Below are positions 8,286 through 17,686 of a stretch of DNA of 45,040 nt, one piece after another. Position 1 is the stretch's first letter. Each line of letters opens with the position of its first letter. The DNA is from an uncultured Oscillospiraceae bacterium. GTDB taxonomy: Bacteria; Bacillota; Clostridia; Oscillospirales; Acutalibacteraceae. A program made the position numbers and the translations under genes. The stretch covers positions 1-45,040 of the forward strand of contig UQSH01000010.1 in assembly GCA_900543795.1 (NCBI GenBank), read 5' to 3'. A model generated the notes under the pieces. It had not been told where the DNA came from and searched no databases. It was given only the letters and a program-made list of their open reading frames with translations.

Positions 8286-8990
8286 TTATTCTACAAATTC
8301 TTTAACGCATCTTCTGTATGCGGCAACAGGATCATCTGCCTGAGTTATAGGTCTGCCTACTACTATATAATCAGAGCCTATTTCCTTTGCTTTTGCAGGA
8401 GTTGTTATTCTAACCTGATCGCCCTTATCTCCGTCTGCAAAGCGAACACCGGGAGTTACCGTTATAAAGTCCTTTCCGCAGGAGTCCTTAACCATTCCTG
8501 CTTCAAGCGGAGAGCAAACAACGCCATCAAGTCCGGCCGTCTTTGTGTTTTGAGCGTATTTAACGATAGTATCGTTAATTGAAGCGTTTATAAGGAGCTC
8601 CTTTTGCATTCTTTCCTCGCTTGTTGAGGTAAGCTGTGTTACGGCAATTAGGATAGGTCTTGTGCCGTCCTCCTTTGTTAAGCCTTCAAGAGCCGCCTTC
8701 ATCATTTCAACCGTTCCCGCGGCGTGAAGATTGGTCATATCAACATCAAGAGAGGACAAAACAGACATAGCCTTTTTAACCGTGTTCGGTATATCGTGAA
8801 GCTTTAAATCAAGAAAAATTTTATGGCCTCTTTTTTTGATTTCCTTAACAATTGCAGGACCCTCTGCGTAATAAAGCTCCATACCGATTTTAACAAAGGG
8901 CTTTCTTTCCTCATTTTCAAACTTATCAAGAAAAGCGAAAACAGCATCTGCGCTGCTGAAATCGCAGGCAACAATAACATCCTTTCCCAT
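8286..8990 (-). CDS. pyrF: Orotidine 5'-phosphate decarboxylase
   Basis: This 234-aa enzyme carries out the last step to UMP. The catalytic Lys/Asp array is in FLDLKLHDIPNT near residues 58-69. GVRFADGD and the phosphate-binding IVVGRPI are near the C-terminus. This is the short, bacterial type without fusion to OPRTase. Its ATG shares one base with the pyrD stop codon, which indicates tight coupling. AGGAG lies ten bases upstream, within the pyrD 3' end. Confidence 0.96.
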   Translation of the reverse strand: MGKDVIVACDFSSADAVFAFLDKFENEERKPFVKIGMELYYAEGPAIVKEIKKRGHKIFLDLKLHDIPNTVKKAMSVLSSLDVDMTNLHAAGTVEMMKAALEGLTKEDGTRPILIAVTQLTSTSEERMQKELLINASINDTIVKYAQNTKTAGLDGVVCSPLEAGMVKDSCGKDFITVTPGVRFADGDKGDQVRITTPAKAKEIGSDYIVVGRPITQADDPVAAYRRCVKEFVE

Positions 8991-9901
8991 TAATCAACCA
9001 CTCCTATTATATCACTTATTTTATCTATGCCGAGCCTTTCGCACTCTTTGGGAAGTGCTTCGATAATATTCTTACAGGCATAGGGATTAACTAAATTTGC
9101 GGCACCTACCTGAACGGCGGTTGCACCTGCCATCATCATTTCAATAACATCAGCGGCAGTTGAAACTCCTCCGCAGCCCATAACGGGAATACTGCACGCC
9201 TTTGAAGCCTGATAAACCATACGAACTGCAACGGGGAAAACCGCATCGCCGGAGAAGCCGCCCATTTTGTTTGCAATAACGGGCTTTCTGCGTTTTGTGT
9301 CTATCCTCATACCGAGAAGCGTATTAATAAGGCATATACCGTCTGCTCCCGCCTCCTCGCACGCCTTGGCAATTGAAGCAATATCGGTTACATTCGGCGA
9401 AAGCTTAATAACGACGGGCTTTGTTGTTACCGCCTTAACTGCCCTTGTTACCTCTGCGGCACATTCGGGCTGTGTTCCGAAGCTCATACCGCCCCCGTGA
9501 ACATTAGGGCAGCTTACATTAACTTCAAGCAGACCAACCTGCTCCTCCTTATCAAGCAGAGAGCAGGTGTAGGCATAATCCTCAACCGAAAAGCCGCTGA
9601 CATTTGCGATAACCTTTTTATGAAAATACTCCTTCATTTCGGGAAGCTCATTTTCTATAACATGATGCACTCCCGGATTTTGAAGCCCAACTGCATTTAT
9701 CATTCCGTTTTTACATTCGGCAATACGAGGTGTTTCATTTCCGAAGCGTGCATCCCTTGTGGTGCCCTTAAACGAGAACGAGCCGAGAATATTTATATCG
9801 TAAAAATCCTTAAATTCCTTTCCGAAGCCAAAGGTTCCGCTTGCAGGAACAACGGGATTATCCATTTCAAGACCGCAGAAATTAACAGATAAATCTACCA
9901 T
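8990..9901 (-). CDS. pyrD: Dihydroorotate dehydrogenase class IB, catalytic subunit
   Basis: This 303-aa FMN protein oxidises dihydroorotate to orotate. PASGTFGFG is near 19-27 and the catalytic base Cys131 sits in NVSCPNVHGGG, which marks the class 1 enzymes; class 2 enzymes have Ser here. The FMN phosphate site is MGCGGVSTAADVIEMM. The adjacent pyrK makes it a type IB, NAD-linked heterotetramer. The open frame extends upstream to 9940 inside pyrK, but AGAGGAG five bases before the ATG at 9901 fixes that start. It overlaps the pyrK stop by 7 nt. Confidence 0.94.
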   Translation of the reverse strand: MVDLSVNFCGLEMDNPVVPASGTFGFGKEFKDFYDINILGSFSFKGTTRDARFGNETPRIAECKNGMINAVGLQNPGVHHVIENELPEMKEYFHKKVIANVSGFSVEDYAYTCSLLDKEEQVGLLEVNVSCPNVHGGGMSFGTQPECAAEVTRAVKAVTTKPVVIKLSPNVTDIASIAKACEEAGADGICLINTLLGMRIDTKRRKPVIANKMGGFSGDAVFPVAVRMVYQASKACSIPVMGCGGVSTAADVIEMMMAGATAVQVGAANLVNPYACKNIIEALPKECERLGIDKISDIIGVVD

Positions 9902-10623
9902 ATAATCTCCTCTCTGACAAGAACGGGACCGTCCTTGCAAATTCTTTTACTGCCGTACTTCGTTTTGCACGAGCAGCCCATACACGCACCGAAGCCGCAT
10001 CCCATTCTTTCCTCAAAGCTGTACTGCCCTGAGGTTTTAACCTTTTTCTCTATTGCTTTAAACATAGGCATAGGTCCGCAGGTGTAAAAATAATCGTAAT
10101 CCTCGGGCATTGCATCTGTTACAAAGCCCTTTACTCCGTGGCTTCCGTCTGCCGTTGCAACAATAACCTCTGCGCCGAGAGCCTTAAATTCTTCCTCATA
10201 GAATATTTCATCAGCGGTGTTAAAGCCTAAAATAACGGTTGGCTTTTGATTATCCGCAATAAGCCTCTTGGTTAGATTATAAAGAGGAGGCACGCCCACT
10301 CCTCCGCCGATAACAAGCGGCTTTTTCGATTTTGAAATATCATAGCCGTTGCCGAGCCCTGTTAAGCAATCAAGCGCTTCGCCTGGTTGCATTTTGCTCA
10401 TTTGCTCGGTTCCCTCGCCAACAACCTTATAAATAATTGTTACGGTGCTGCCGTCATAATCGCACACGGATATGGGACGGCGAAGAAATTTTGAGCAAAG
10501 CTGAATGTTTATAAACTGACCGGGAGCGGTTATATACTGCGTATCGCCCTCAAGAACGGCTTTATAAACATCCTTTGTCAGCGGCTCATTAGATATAATT
10601 TTAAAAATTCCCTGCTTATACAT
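9895..10623 (-). CDS. pyrK: Dihydroorotate dehydrogenase electron transfer subunit
   Basis: This 242-aa FAD/[2Fe-2S] protein passes electrons from PyrD to NAD+. RRPISVCD near 50 is the flavin site, and GGGVGVPPLYNL near 105 binds the nicotinamide nucleotide. The cluster cysteines are grouped near the C-terminus in GCGFGACMGCSC and a later RICKDGP. CGGAG lies five bases before the ATG. It follows carB by only 2 nt and overlaps pyrD. Confidence 0.94.
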   Translation of the reverse strand: MYKQGIFKIISNEPLTKDVYKAVLEGDTQYITAPGQFINIQLCSKFLRRPISVCDYDGSTVTIIYKVVGEGTEQMSKMQPGEALDCLTGLGNGYDISKSKKPLVIGGGVGVPPLYNLTKRLIADNQKPTVILGFNTADEIFYEEEFKALGAEVIVATADGSHGVKGFVTDAMPEDYDYFYTCGPMPMFKAIEKKVKTSGQYSFEERMGCGFGACMGCSCKTKYGSKRICKDGPVLVREEIIW

Positions 10624-10625
10624 AA

Positions 10626-13600
10626 TTACTCCGCATCTATCGTTGACACACCGAGGGTTATCTCTTCAAGAACATCAAGAAGAACCTTTACCGTGTCAAG
10701 CGATGTAAACATTGTTACATTATTTTCAACGGCGGCACGGCGTATTTCCGAGCCGTCTGAATGGCTGTCGCCGTGGCTTATGTCGATTGTATTGATAACA
10801 TACGAAATGTGGCCCTGACGAAGCGCCATAAGGATTTCATCGCTTTCGTCAATAGTAAGCTTTGCACGAACTCTTGTTCTTATGCCGTGCTTTTTAAGGA
10901 ATTTTGCAGTTCCCTCTGTTGCTTCTATATTAAAGCCTAAATCATAAAAGCGCTTGATAAGCGGAAGTGCCTGCGGCTTATCGTTATCGGCAATTGTTAC
11001 AAGCACGGTGCCGTAATTTGAAACATTCATACCGCTTGCCTGAATTGCCTTATAGAGCGCACGGGTTAATGATTTATCATAGCCTATTGCCTCTCCCGTT
11101 GATTTCATTTCAGGAGAAAGATATGTGTCCATTCCCTTTAATTTTGAGAACGAGAATGCAGGTGCCTTAACATACCAGCGTTTCTTTTCGGCGGGATAAA
11201 CCTCTGTTATTCCCTGCTCCTTCAAGCTCCTTCCGAGGATAACCTGAGTTGCAATATCTGCCATAGGAATTGTGGTTGCCTTTGAAAGAAACGGTACTGT
11301 TCTCGACGAACGGGGGTTTACCTCAATAACATAAACATCATCATTATCATCGGCAATGAACTGAATATTGAAAAGACCGATTATATTAATTGCCTTGCCG
11401 AGCTTAACCGTGTAATCAATAATTTTATCCTTAACGGACTGCGGCACAGAGAAGGTTGGATAAACCGAGATAGAGTCGCCGCTGTGAACGCCTGTTCTTT
11501 CAACATGCTCCATAATGCCGGGAATGAAAACATCCTTGCCGTCGCAAATAGCGTCAACTTCAAGCTCTCTGCCCATAATATATTTATCAACAAGAACGGG
11601 CTGCTCCGTATTAATTTCAACTGCGGTTTGAAGATAATGGCGCAAGCTTTCCTCATTTGCAACAATCTGCATTGCTCTGCCGCCTAAAACGAAGGATGGA
11701 CGAACAAGCACGGGATAGCCGATGCTTTCGGCAACACGAACACCCTCTTCAATATCTGTTACGGCAAGCCCCTTTGGTTGAGGTATGCCGAGGTCGCTCA
11801 TAACCTTTTCAAACGAATCTCTGTTTTCGGCTCTGTCGATTGCTTCAACATCTGTTCCTATAATCGGAACTCCGAGAGCGTCAAGCGGAGGTGCAAGGTT
11901 AATAGCAGTTTGACCGCCGAGCGAAACAATAATTCCGAGAGGATTTTCAAGCTCGATAACATTCATAACATCCTCAACGGTTAACGGCTCAAAATAGAGC
12001 TTATCGGAGGTTGTGTAATCTGTTGAAACCGTTTCGGGATTATTATTAATTATGATTGCCTCATAGCCTGCATCACGGATTGACCAAATTGCGTGAACAG
12101 TTGAATAATCAAACTCAACGCCCTGACCGATACGAATGGGGCCTGAGCCGAGAACGATAATTTTCTTTTTATCGGAAACTATGCTTTCGTTTTCCTCCTC
12201 GTATGTTGAATAGAAATACGGAACATAGGAATCAAACTCCGAAGCACAGGTGTCTATCATCTTATAGACGGGGAAAATCTTATTTTCCTTTCGCAGACGG
12301 AATATATCTGCCTCGGTCATATCCCAGCACATTGCGATATACTTATCGGAAACACCCATCTTTTTAGCGTCTTTAAGGACGGATATATCGCCCTTTGAAG
12401 CTTTGAGGACTTTTTCAAATTCAACTATATTTTTGAATTTTTCTATAAAGAACATATCTATTTTTGTTGCGTTATAGATATGAATTAAATCAACATTAAG
12501 CCTTATAAGCTGTGCGATGGCATAAATTCTGTCGTCCGTTCCGATTTTGATATAATCAAGAAGCTCATCGGCGGTATAATCATCAAACTTTTTATTATAA
12601 AGATGGCAAACGCCCGTTTCAAGAGAACGGATTGCTTTGAGAAGGCTCTCCTCAACCGTTCTGCCGATTGCCATAACCTCGCCCGTTGCTTTCATTTGGG
12701 TGTTAAGGCTATTGTTTGCATCTGAAAACTTATCAAACGGGAAGCGTGCTATCTTTGAAACAACATAGTCAAGAGTGGGCTCAAAGGAGGCAGGAGTGTT
12801 TGCAATCGGGATTTCATCAAGGTGCATACCTACTGCGATTTTTGCCGAAACTCTTGCAATGGGGTATCCCGAAGCCTTTGATGCAAGCGCAGACGAACGG
12901 GAAACACGGGGGTTTACCTCAATGAGATAATATTGGAATGAATGAGGATCAAGCGCAAACTGAACATTGCATCCGCCCTCGATTTTAAGCTCACGGATAA
13001 TGCGAAGAGCGGAATCACGGAGCATATGATATTCCTTATTTGTCAGCGTTTGCGAGGGGCAAACAACAATTGAATCGCCCGTGTGGATGCCTACGGGATC
13101 TATATTCTCCATATTACAGATGGTTATAGCTGTGTCGTTAGCATCACGCATAACCTCATATTCAATTTCCTTATAGCCCTTTATGCTTTTTTCAACAAGA
13201 ACCTGATGAACGGGAGAAAGCGCAAGCGCATTTTTGAGCATTAAGCGACATTCCTCTTCATCATCTGCAAAGCCGCCGCCCGTTCCGCCGAGGGTAAAGG
13301 CAGGGCGAAGAACAACAGGATAGCCGATTTCCTCGGCAATTCTTAAACCGTCTTCAAGATTATCGCATATATCGGAGGGAAGAACGGGCTCGCCGAGCTT
13401 TTCGCAAAGCTCTTTAAAGAGCTCTCTGTCCTCCGCGCGCTCAATAGCCTCAAAGCGAGTTCCTAAAATTTCAACATCACATTCTTTAAGAACGCCTTTT
13501 TTGGCAAGCTGAACTGCAAGGTTAAGACCTGTTTGTCCGCCGAGAGACGGAAGAATAGCGTCGGGTCGCTCGTGGCGTATAATTCTTGCAACATATTCAA

Positions 13601-13811
13601 GATTAAGAGGCTCCATATACACCTTATCGGCAATCTGCGTATCAGTCATAATCGTTGCAGGGTTTGAGTTGATAAGCACAACCTCGTAGCCCTCTTCTTT
13701 AAGAGAAAGGCACGCCTGCGTTCCCGAATAGTCAAATTCGGCAGCCTGTCCTATAACAATGGGACCCGAGCCGATAACGAGTATTTTGTGTATATCAGTG
13801 CGCTTTGGCAT
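10626..13811 (-). CDS. carB: Carbamoyl-phosphate synthase large subunit
   Basis: This 1061-aa protein makes carbamoyl phosphate from bicarbonate, ammonia and two ATP. It shows the internal duplication of the family: two ATP-grasp halves, each opening with a VIGSGP or VLGSGPIRIGQG loop (near residues 12 and 555), each with EVNPRxSR. The last about 130 residues form the MGS-like regulatory domain (GTVLVTIADNDKP onward), where UMP, IMP or PRPP act in relatives. The length is full. It follows carA by 1 nt. Confidence 0.97.
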   Translation of the reverse strand: MPKRTDIHKILVIGSGPIVIGQAAEFDYSGTQACLSLKEEGYEVVLINSNPATIMTDTQIADKVYMEPLNLEYVARIIRHERPDAILPSLGGQTGLNLAVQLAKKGVLKECDVEILGTRFEAIERAEDRELFKELCEKLGEPVLPSDICDNLEDGLRIAEEIGYPVVLRPAFTLGGTGGGFADDEEECRLMLKNALALSPVHQVLVEKSIKGYKEIEYEVMRDANDTAITICNMENIDPVGIHTGDSIVVCPSQTLTNKEYHMLRDSALRIIRELKIEGGCNVQFALDPHSFQYYLIEVNPRVSRSSALASKASGYPIARVSAKIAVGMHLDEIPIANTPASFEPTLDYVVSKIARFPFDKFSDANNSLNTQMKATGEVMAIGRTVEESLLKAIRSLETGVCHLYNKKFDDYTADELLDYIKIGTDDRIYAIAQLIRLNVDLIHIYNATKIDMFFIEKFKNIVEFEKVLKASKGDISVLKDAKKMGVSDKYIAMCWDMTEADIFRLRKENKIFPVYKMIDTCASEFDSYVPYFYSTYEEENESIVSDKKKIIVLGSGPIRIGQGVEFDYSTVHAIWSIRDAGYEAIIINNNPETVSTDYTTSDKLYFEPLTVEDVMNVIELENPLGIIVSLGGQTAINLAPPLDALGVPIIGTDVEAIDRAENRDSFEKVMSDLGIPQPKGLAVTDIEEGVRVAESIGYPVLVRPSFVLGGRAMQIVANEESLRHYLQTAVEINTEQPVLVDKYIMGRELEVDAICDGKDVFIPGIMEHVERTGVHSGDSISVYPTFSVPQSVKDKIIDYTVKLGKAINIIGLFNIQFIADDNDDVYVIEVNPRSSRTVPFLSKATTIPMADIATQVILGRSLKEQGITEVYPAEKKRWYVKAPAFSFSKLKGMDTYLSPEMKSTGEAIGYDKSLTRALYKAIQASGMNVSNYGTVLVTIADNDKPQALPLIKRFYDLGFNIEATEGTAKFLKKHGIRTRVRAKLTIDESDEILMALRQGHISYVINTIDISHGDSHSDGSEIRRAAVENNVTMFTSLDTVKVLLDVLEEITLGVSTIDAE

Positions 13812-13812
13812 A

Positions 13813-14901
13813 TTATTCAGCCTCCTTTCTCATTAAATCAATAAACTTATCAAAAAGATATTCACTGTCCTGCGGACCGGGTGCGCTTTCGGGATGATAC
13901 TGAACGGAGAAAATTTTATTTTCTGCGCTTTCAACACCCTCTGCCGTGTTATCAAGCAGATTTTTATGGGTTAAGGAAAGCTCCGTGCCTTTGAGCGAAT
14001 CGCAGTCAACCGCATAAGAATGGTTTTGAGAGGTGATTTCTATTTTGCCCGTTTGCATATTCATAACGGGGTGGTTTCCGCCTCTGTGGCCGAATTTCAT
14101 TTTAAAGGTTGAAGCGCCGAGCGCAAGCGAAATCATTTGATGACCAAGGCAGATACCGAAAATGGGGAGCTTGCCTTTAAGCTCTTTAACAACATTGATT
14201 ACGGGAACAACATCCTCGGGGTTGCCGGGTCCGTTTGAAAGAAACAGTCCGTCCGGATTCATATTCATAATTTCCTGCGAGGTGGTGTTATACGGAACAA
14301 CCGTTACATTACAGCCCTTTTCATTGAGCTTTCTTATGATATTAAGCTTAATGCCGCAATCTATTGCAACAACATCGTATTTATGATTCGGCGTTCTTGA
14401 ATACCAACGCTTTTTGCAGGATACTCTGCTTACCATATCGGTTGGAATTTGATATGCTCTAACTCTTTGGAGTGCTTCTTCAAGAGGAGTTGAAGCGTCT
14501 GTTATCATAACTCTTTGGCTTCCCTCATCGCGAATAATTCTTGTTATTTTTCTTGTGTCAACTCCGCTGATTGCAGGGATTGAATATTCGTCAAGCACCT
14601 CTGAAAGCGTTTTTGTGTATCTGAAATTAGACGGCAAATCGTTATACTCACGAACGATAAGTCCGCCCATAGTGGGCACCTTTGTTTCGTAATCCTCATC
14701 GGTCATACCGTAATTTCCGATAAGCGGATAGGTCATACAAACCATTTGGTCGGTATATGACGGGTCGGAAACAATTTCCTGATAGCCAACCATTGAGGTG
14801 TTGAAAACTATTTCGTTTATTGCTTCTTTATCTGCACCGAAGCCCCAGCCGTAAAACTCACAGCCGTTTTCAAGCACGATTTTTTTATTATATGGCTTCA
14901 T
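13813..14901 (-). CDS. carA: Carbamoyl-phosphate synthase small subunit (glutaminase)
   Basis: This 362-aa subunit hydrolyses glutamine and channels ammonia to CarB. The N-terminal domain has FNTSMVGYQEI. The class I glutaminase triad is visible as Cys in FGICLGHQ and His/Glu in QYHPESAPGP. The frame can extend two codons to a TTG at 14907, but the ATG at 14901 has GAGAGGAG at better spacing. It overlaps the end of pyrC by 14 nt. With carB it is dedicated to the pyrimidine operon; arginine regulation is not evident. Confidence 0.95.
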   Translation of the reverse strand: MKPYNKKIVLENGCEFYGWGFGADKEAINEIVFNTSMVGYQEIVSDPSYTDQMVCMTYPLIGNYGMTDEDYETKVPTMGGLIVREYNDLPSNFRYTKTLSEVLDEYSIPAISGVDTRKITRIIRDEGSQRVMITDASTPLEEALQRVRAYQIPTDMVSRVSCKKRWYSRTPNHKYDVVAIDCGIKLNIIRKLNEKGCNVTVVPYNTTSQEIMNMNPDGLFLSNGPGNPEDVVPVINVVKELKGKLPIFGICLGHQMISLALGASTFKMKFGHRGGNHPVMNMQTGKIEITSQNHSYAVDCDSLKGTELSLTHKNLLDNTAEGVESAENKIFSVQYHPESAPGPQDSEYLFDKFIDLMRKEAE

Positions 14902-16162
14902 AAACAATCTCTCCTCTCAAAACAGTTAAAACATTTTTACCGAAAAGCCTTTCATTTTCAAACGGAGTTGCTCTGCCCATACTTAAAAACTCCTCGGGAC
15001 GAACAATCCATTCCCTTTCCAAATCAAGAGCGCACAAATCGGCAGGTGCACCCTCCTCTATTCTTCCGCCCTCTATGCCGAATATCTCTCTTGGGCGAAC
15101 AGACATCATTTTAACAAGGCGTTCAAGGCTGATTACACCCTGCTTAACAAGCCTTGTGTAAAGCACGGGGAAAGCCGTTTCAAGACCTACAACTCCCATT
15201 GCGCTTTTTTCAAGCCCCTTTGATTTTTCCTCTGCGCTGTGAGGTGCATGGTCGGTTGCGATAACATCTATTGTGCCGTCTGCAACGCCCTGCAAAAGCG
15301 CAAGCATATCCTCTCTTGCACGAAGAGGCGGATTCATTTTAAATCTGCCGTCCTCCTGCAAATCCTCATCGCAAAGCGTTAAATAATGAGGTGCCGTTTC
15401 GCAGGTAACCTTAACGCCCTGCGCCTTTGCCCTTCTGATTATATCAACGCTTTCCTTTGTTGATATATGGCAAACATGATATTTACAGCCCGTTTCCTTT
15501 GCAAGCAGGCAATCTCTTTCAATCTGCTTCCACTCGCTTTCGCTGCATATTCCTTTATGATTATGCTCCTTGCAGTATTTTCCGAGATGAATATAGCCGC
15601 CGTTTAAAAGCTCGTTAACCTCACAATGTGCGCTTATTACCGCACCGAGCCGAGCGCATTTTTCCATTGCCTCTTTCATTAAATCATCGCTTTGAACTCC
15701 GCAGCCGTCATCCGAAAAGCCAACGGCATTTTTTTGAAGCTCTGCAAAATCAACGCATTCTCCCTTGCCTTTTCTGCCCTTTGTTATCGAGGCAAACGGA
15801 AAAACATCAACAACGGCATCTCTTTTAATAATATCAAGCTGCTGCTGAAGATTTTCCTCGCAATCGGGAACGGGATTAAGATTAGGCATTGCGCAAAGTG
15901 CGTTATATCCTGCCGAAGCGGCGGCAAGAGTTGCGCTTTTGATTGTTTCCTTATAAGAAAAACCGGGCTGACGAAGATGAACGTGAACATCAACGAAACC
16001 CGGAATTAATAAATACTTATTTTTAAAATCAAAAACACGATCTGCCCCATCAAAAGAAATGGAGATACCAAGGCTATGAATTTTAGAATTTTTTATCAAA
16101 ACATCAAGTCTTTGAAATTTTCCGCCTGTAAAGACCAAGGCGTTCTTAATCAACAAAGTCAT
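14888..16162 (-). CDS. pyrC: Dihydroorotase (class I, multifunctional-type)
   Basis: This 424-aa zinc amidohydrolase closes carbamoyl aspartate to dihydroorotate. The metal site DVHVHLRQPG is near residue 57, ETAPHYL near 270 and DHAPHS near 300. The open frame begins at 16171, but GAGAGGT abuts that ATG; the second ATG at 16162 lies nine bases after it and is the better start. It is the first gene of the operon. Confidence 0.94.
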   Translation of the reverse strand: MTLLIKNALVFTGGKFQRLDVLIKNSKIHSLGISISFDGADRVFDFKNKYLLIPGFVDVHVHLRQPGFSYKETIKSATLAAASAGYNALCAMPNLNPVPDCEENLQQQLDIIKRDAVVDVFPFASITKGRKGKGECVDFAELQKNAVGFSDDGCGVQSDDLMKEAMEKCARLGAVISAHCEVNELLNGGYIHLGKYCKEHNHKGICSESEWKQIERDCLLAKETGCKYHVCHISTKESVDIIRRAKAQGVKVTCETAPHYLTLCDEDLQEDGRFKMNPPLRAREDMLALLQGVADGTIDVIATDHAPHSAEEKSKGLEKSAMGVVGLETAFPVLYTRLVKQGVISLERLVKMMSVRPREIFGIEGGRIEEGAPADLCALDLEREWIVRPEEFLSMGRATPFENERLFGKNVLTVLRGEIVYEAI

Positions 16163-16188
16163 AAATATCATACCTCTCGTTTTAAGTT

Positions 16189-16217
16189 ATTATAAATGAT
16201 ATACTAATTTAAGTCAA
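16189..16217 (-). promoter_or_regulatory. Promoter of the pyrimidine operon
   Basis: On the minus strand TTGACT (16212-16217), a 17-nt spacer and a consensus TATAAT (16189-16194) precede pyrC. Transcription should begin near 16182, only about 20 nt before the pyrC start. There is no space for an attenuator, PyrR-binding loop or riboswitch. Confidence 0.85.
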
Positions 16218-16321
16218 TTACAAAATTATTACAAAGATTATTTTTTTATTGAAACATTATTGTTCATTTTATACACTAATTAAAACACTAATTAAAACGC
16301 AAACTTAACGGAGATAAATCT

Positions 16322-17686
16322 ATGAAGCTGACTGTTATAGGCGGAGGCGGAGTTCGCTCAATGTTTCTTGCAAAAAGCATTGCGCAAAAATCGCTTTCAC
16401 TCAAAATAGACAATGTTGTTTTTATGGACAACGATATTAAAAAGCTTAATATATACGGCAAAATGGCGCAAAAAACGGCTAAGCTTATAAATCCCGATTT
16501 AAGCTTTGCGCTGACGGCAAACCCTGTTGAAGCCGTTACCGATGCGGATTATGTTATAACAACCATAAGAGTCGGCGCAGACGAAATGCGTGTTAAGGAC
16601 GAAAGAATTGCTCTTGATATGGGGCTTTTAGGTCAGGAAACAACGGGTGCGGCAGGCTTTTCCTTTGCAATGAGAAGCGTTGAGGCTCTTGCCGAATACT
16701 GCGAGCTTATAAAAAAGCACGCAAAAAAGGGCTGCAAGGTTTTCAATTTCACAAACCCCGCCGGCGTTGTTTCGCAGACGCTTCGCGATATGGGATATAA
16801 TTTCACATACGGAATATGCGATGCACCGAGCGGAATGCTTCGCACCTTTGAAAAGCTTTACGGCGCAAAGGAGGGCTCTGCAAAGGGAGAGGTTTACGGG
16901 CTTAATCATCTTTCGTATTTCACCTCTGTTAGAATTAACGGAAGGGAAATGCTGAATGAAATTATCAATAATGATGAAGCCTATGAAAAAACGGATTTAC
17001 GATATTTTGAAAAAGCTCTTTTGCTTGACAGAGGCTCTATTCTTAATGAATATCTTTATTATTTTTATTACCGAGAGGAAGCAATCAAAAACATTTTAAG
17101 AGCACCGCAAACGAGGGGCGAGCAGATTGCAGAGATAAACAAAAATATGACCGCCGAGCTTGAAAAAATTGACATAGACAGAGATTTTGACAAGGCATTT
17201 AAAATTTTTGAGCATTGGTACGGTTTGCGAGAAAGCAATTATATGGCAAGCGAAACGGGAATAAAGAGGAGCGAGCCGTGGAAATTTAACATATACGAAA
17301 AGGACGACGGCGGCTATGCAGGAGTTGCTCTTAAATTTATTGAAACGGAAATAAGCGGCAAAGAGGATTCAATGATTTTATGCGTTCCGAACAACGGTGC
17401 TATCGGCGGACTGCTTAATACGGACATAGTTGAAATTACCTGCGACATAAAAGACGGAGAAGCAATTCCTCATAAATTCAGCAATGTTGACGAGCAAAGC
17501 CTTGAGCTTATCAGACGGGTTAAAAATTATGAACGGCTTTCAAGCGAGGCAATCAGAACAAAATCAAGAGCAAAGGCAATTCAGGCTCTTACGCTTCATC
17601 CGCTTGTTAACAGTTACAGTCTTGCCGTTAAGCTGACGGATAGCTATATTGAGCATAATAAGGAATACACTGAGGGGTGGAAATAA
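16322..17686 (+). CDS. Glycoside hydrolase family 4 enzyme (6-phospho-beta-glucosidase-like)
   Basis: This 454-aa protein has an N-terminal NAD-binding loop (VIGGGGVRS, 5-13). It shows the GH4 hallmarks FTNPAG at 143-148, Cys166 in GICDAP and His196 in GLNHLSYF; the last two are metal ligands. GH4 enzymes cleave alpha or beta glycosides, often 6-phosphorylated, by an NAD-assisted redox mechanism. GLNHLSYF resembles the phospho-beta-glucosidase branch, but specificity cannot be fixed by eye. CGGAG lies eight bases before the ATG. It is followed, with a one-base overlap, by a PfkB kinase that could phosphorylate a released sugar. No PTS gene is in the window. Confidence 0.85.
   Translation: MKLTVIGGGGVRSMFLAKSIAQKSLSLKIDNVVFMDNDIKKLNIYGKMAQKTAKLINPDLSFALTANPVEAVTDADYVITTIRVGADEMRVKDERIALDMGLLGQETTGAAGFSFAMRSVEALAEYCELIKKHAKKGCKVFNFTNPAGVVSQTLRDMGYNFTYGICDAPSGMLRTFEKLYGAKEGSAKGEVYGLNHLSYFTSVRINGREMLNEIINNDEAYEKTDLRYFEKALLLDRGSILNEYLYYFYYREEAIKNILRAPQTRGEQIAEINKNMTAELEKIDIDRDFDKAFKIFEHWYGLRESNYMASETGIKRSEPWKFNIYEKDDGGYAGVALKFIETEISGKEDSMILCVPNNGAIGGLLNTDIVEITCDIKDGEAIPHKFSNVDEQSLELIRRVKNYERLSSEAIRTKSRAKAIQALTLHPLVNSYSLAVKLTDSYIEHNKEYTEGWK

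Noticed and set aside
9497..9892. 131-aa plus-strand frame
   Set aside because: It is antisense to pyrD, with composition typical of a shadow frame.
16249..16275. TTGAAA and TATACA as a promoter for the GH4 gene
   Set aside because: The spacer is only 15 nt and the -10 is poor. A promoter must lie in this region, but I cannot pick one with confidence.
16272..16297. Tandem ACACTAATTAAA words upstream of the GH4 gene
   Set aside because: Two short AT-rich copies are too little to call an operator, though they might be one.
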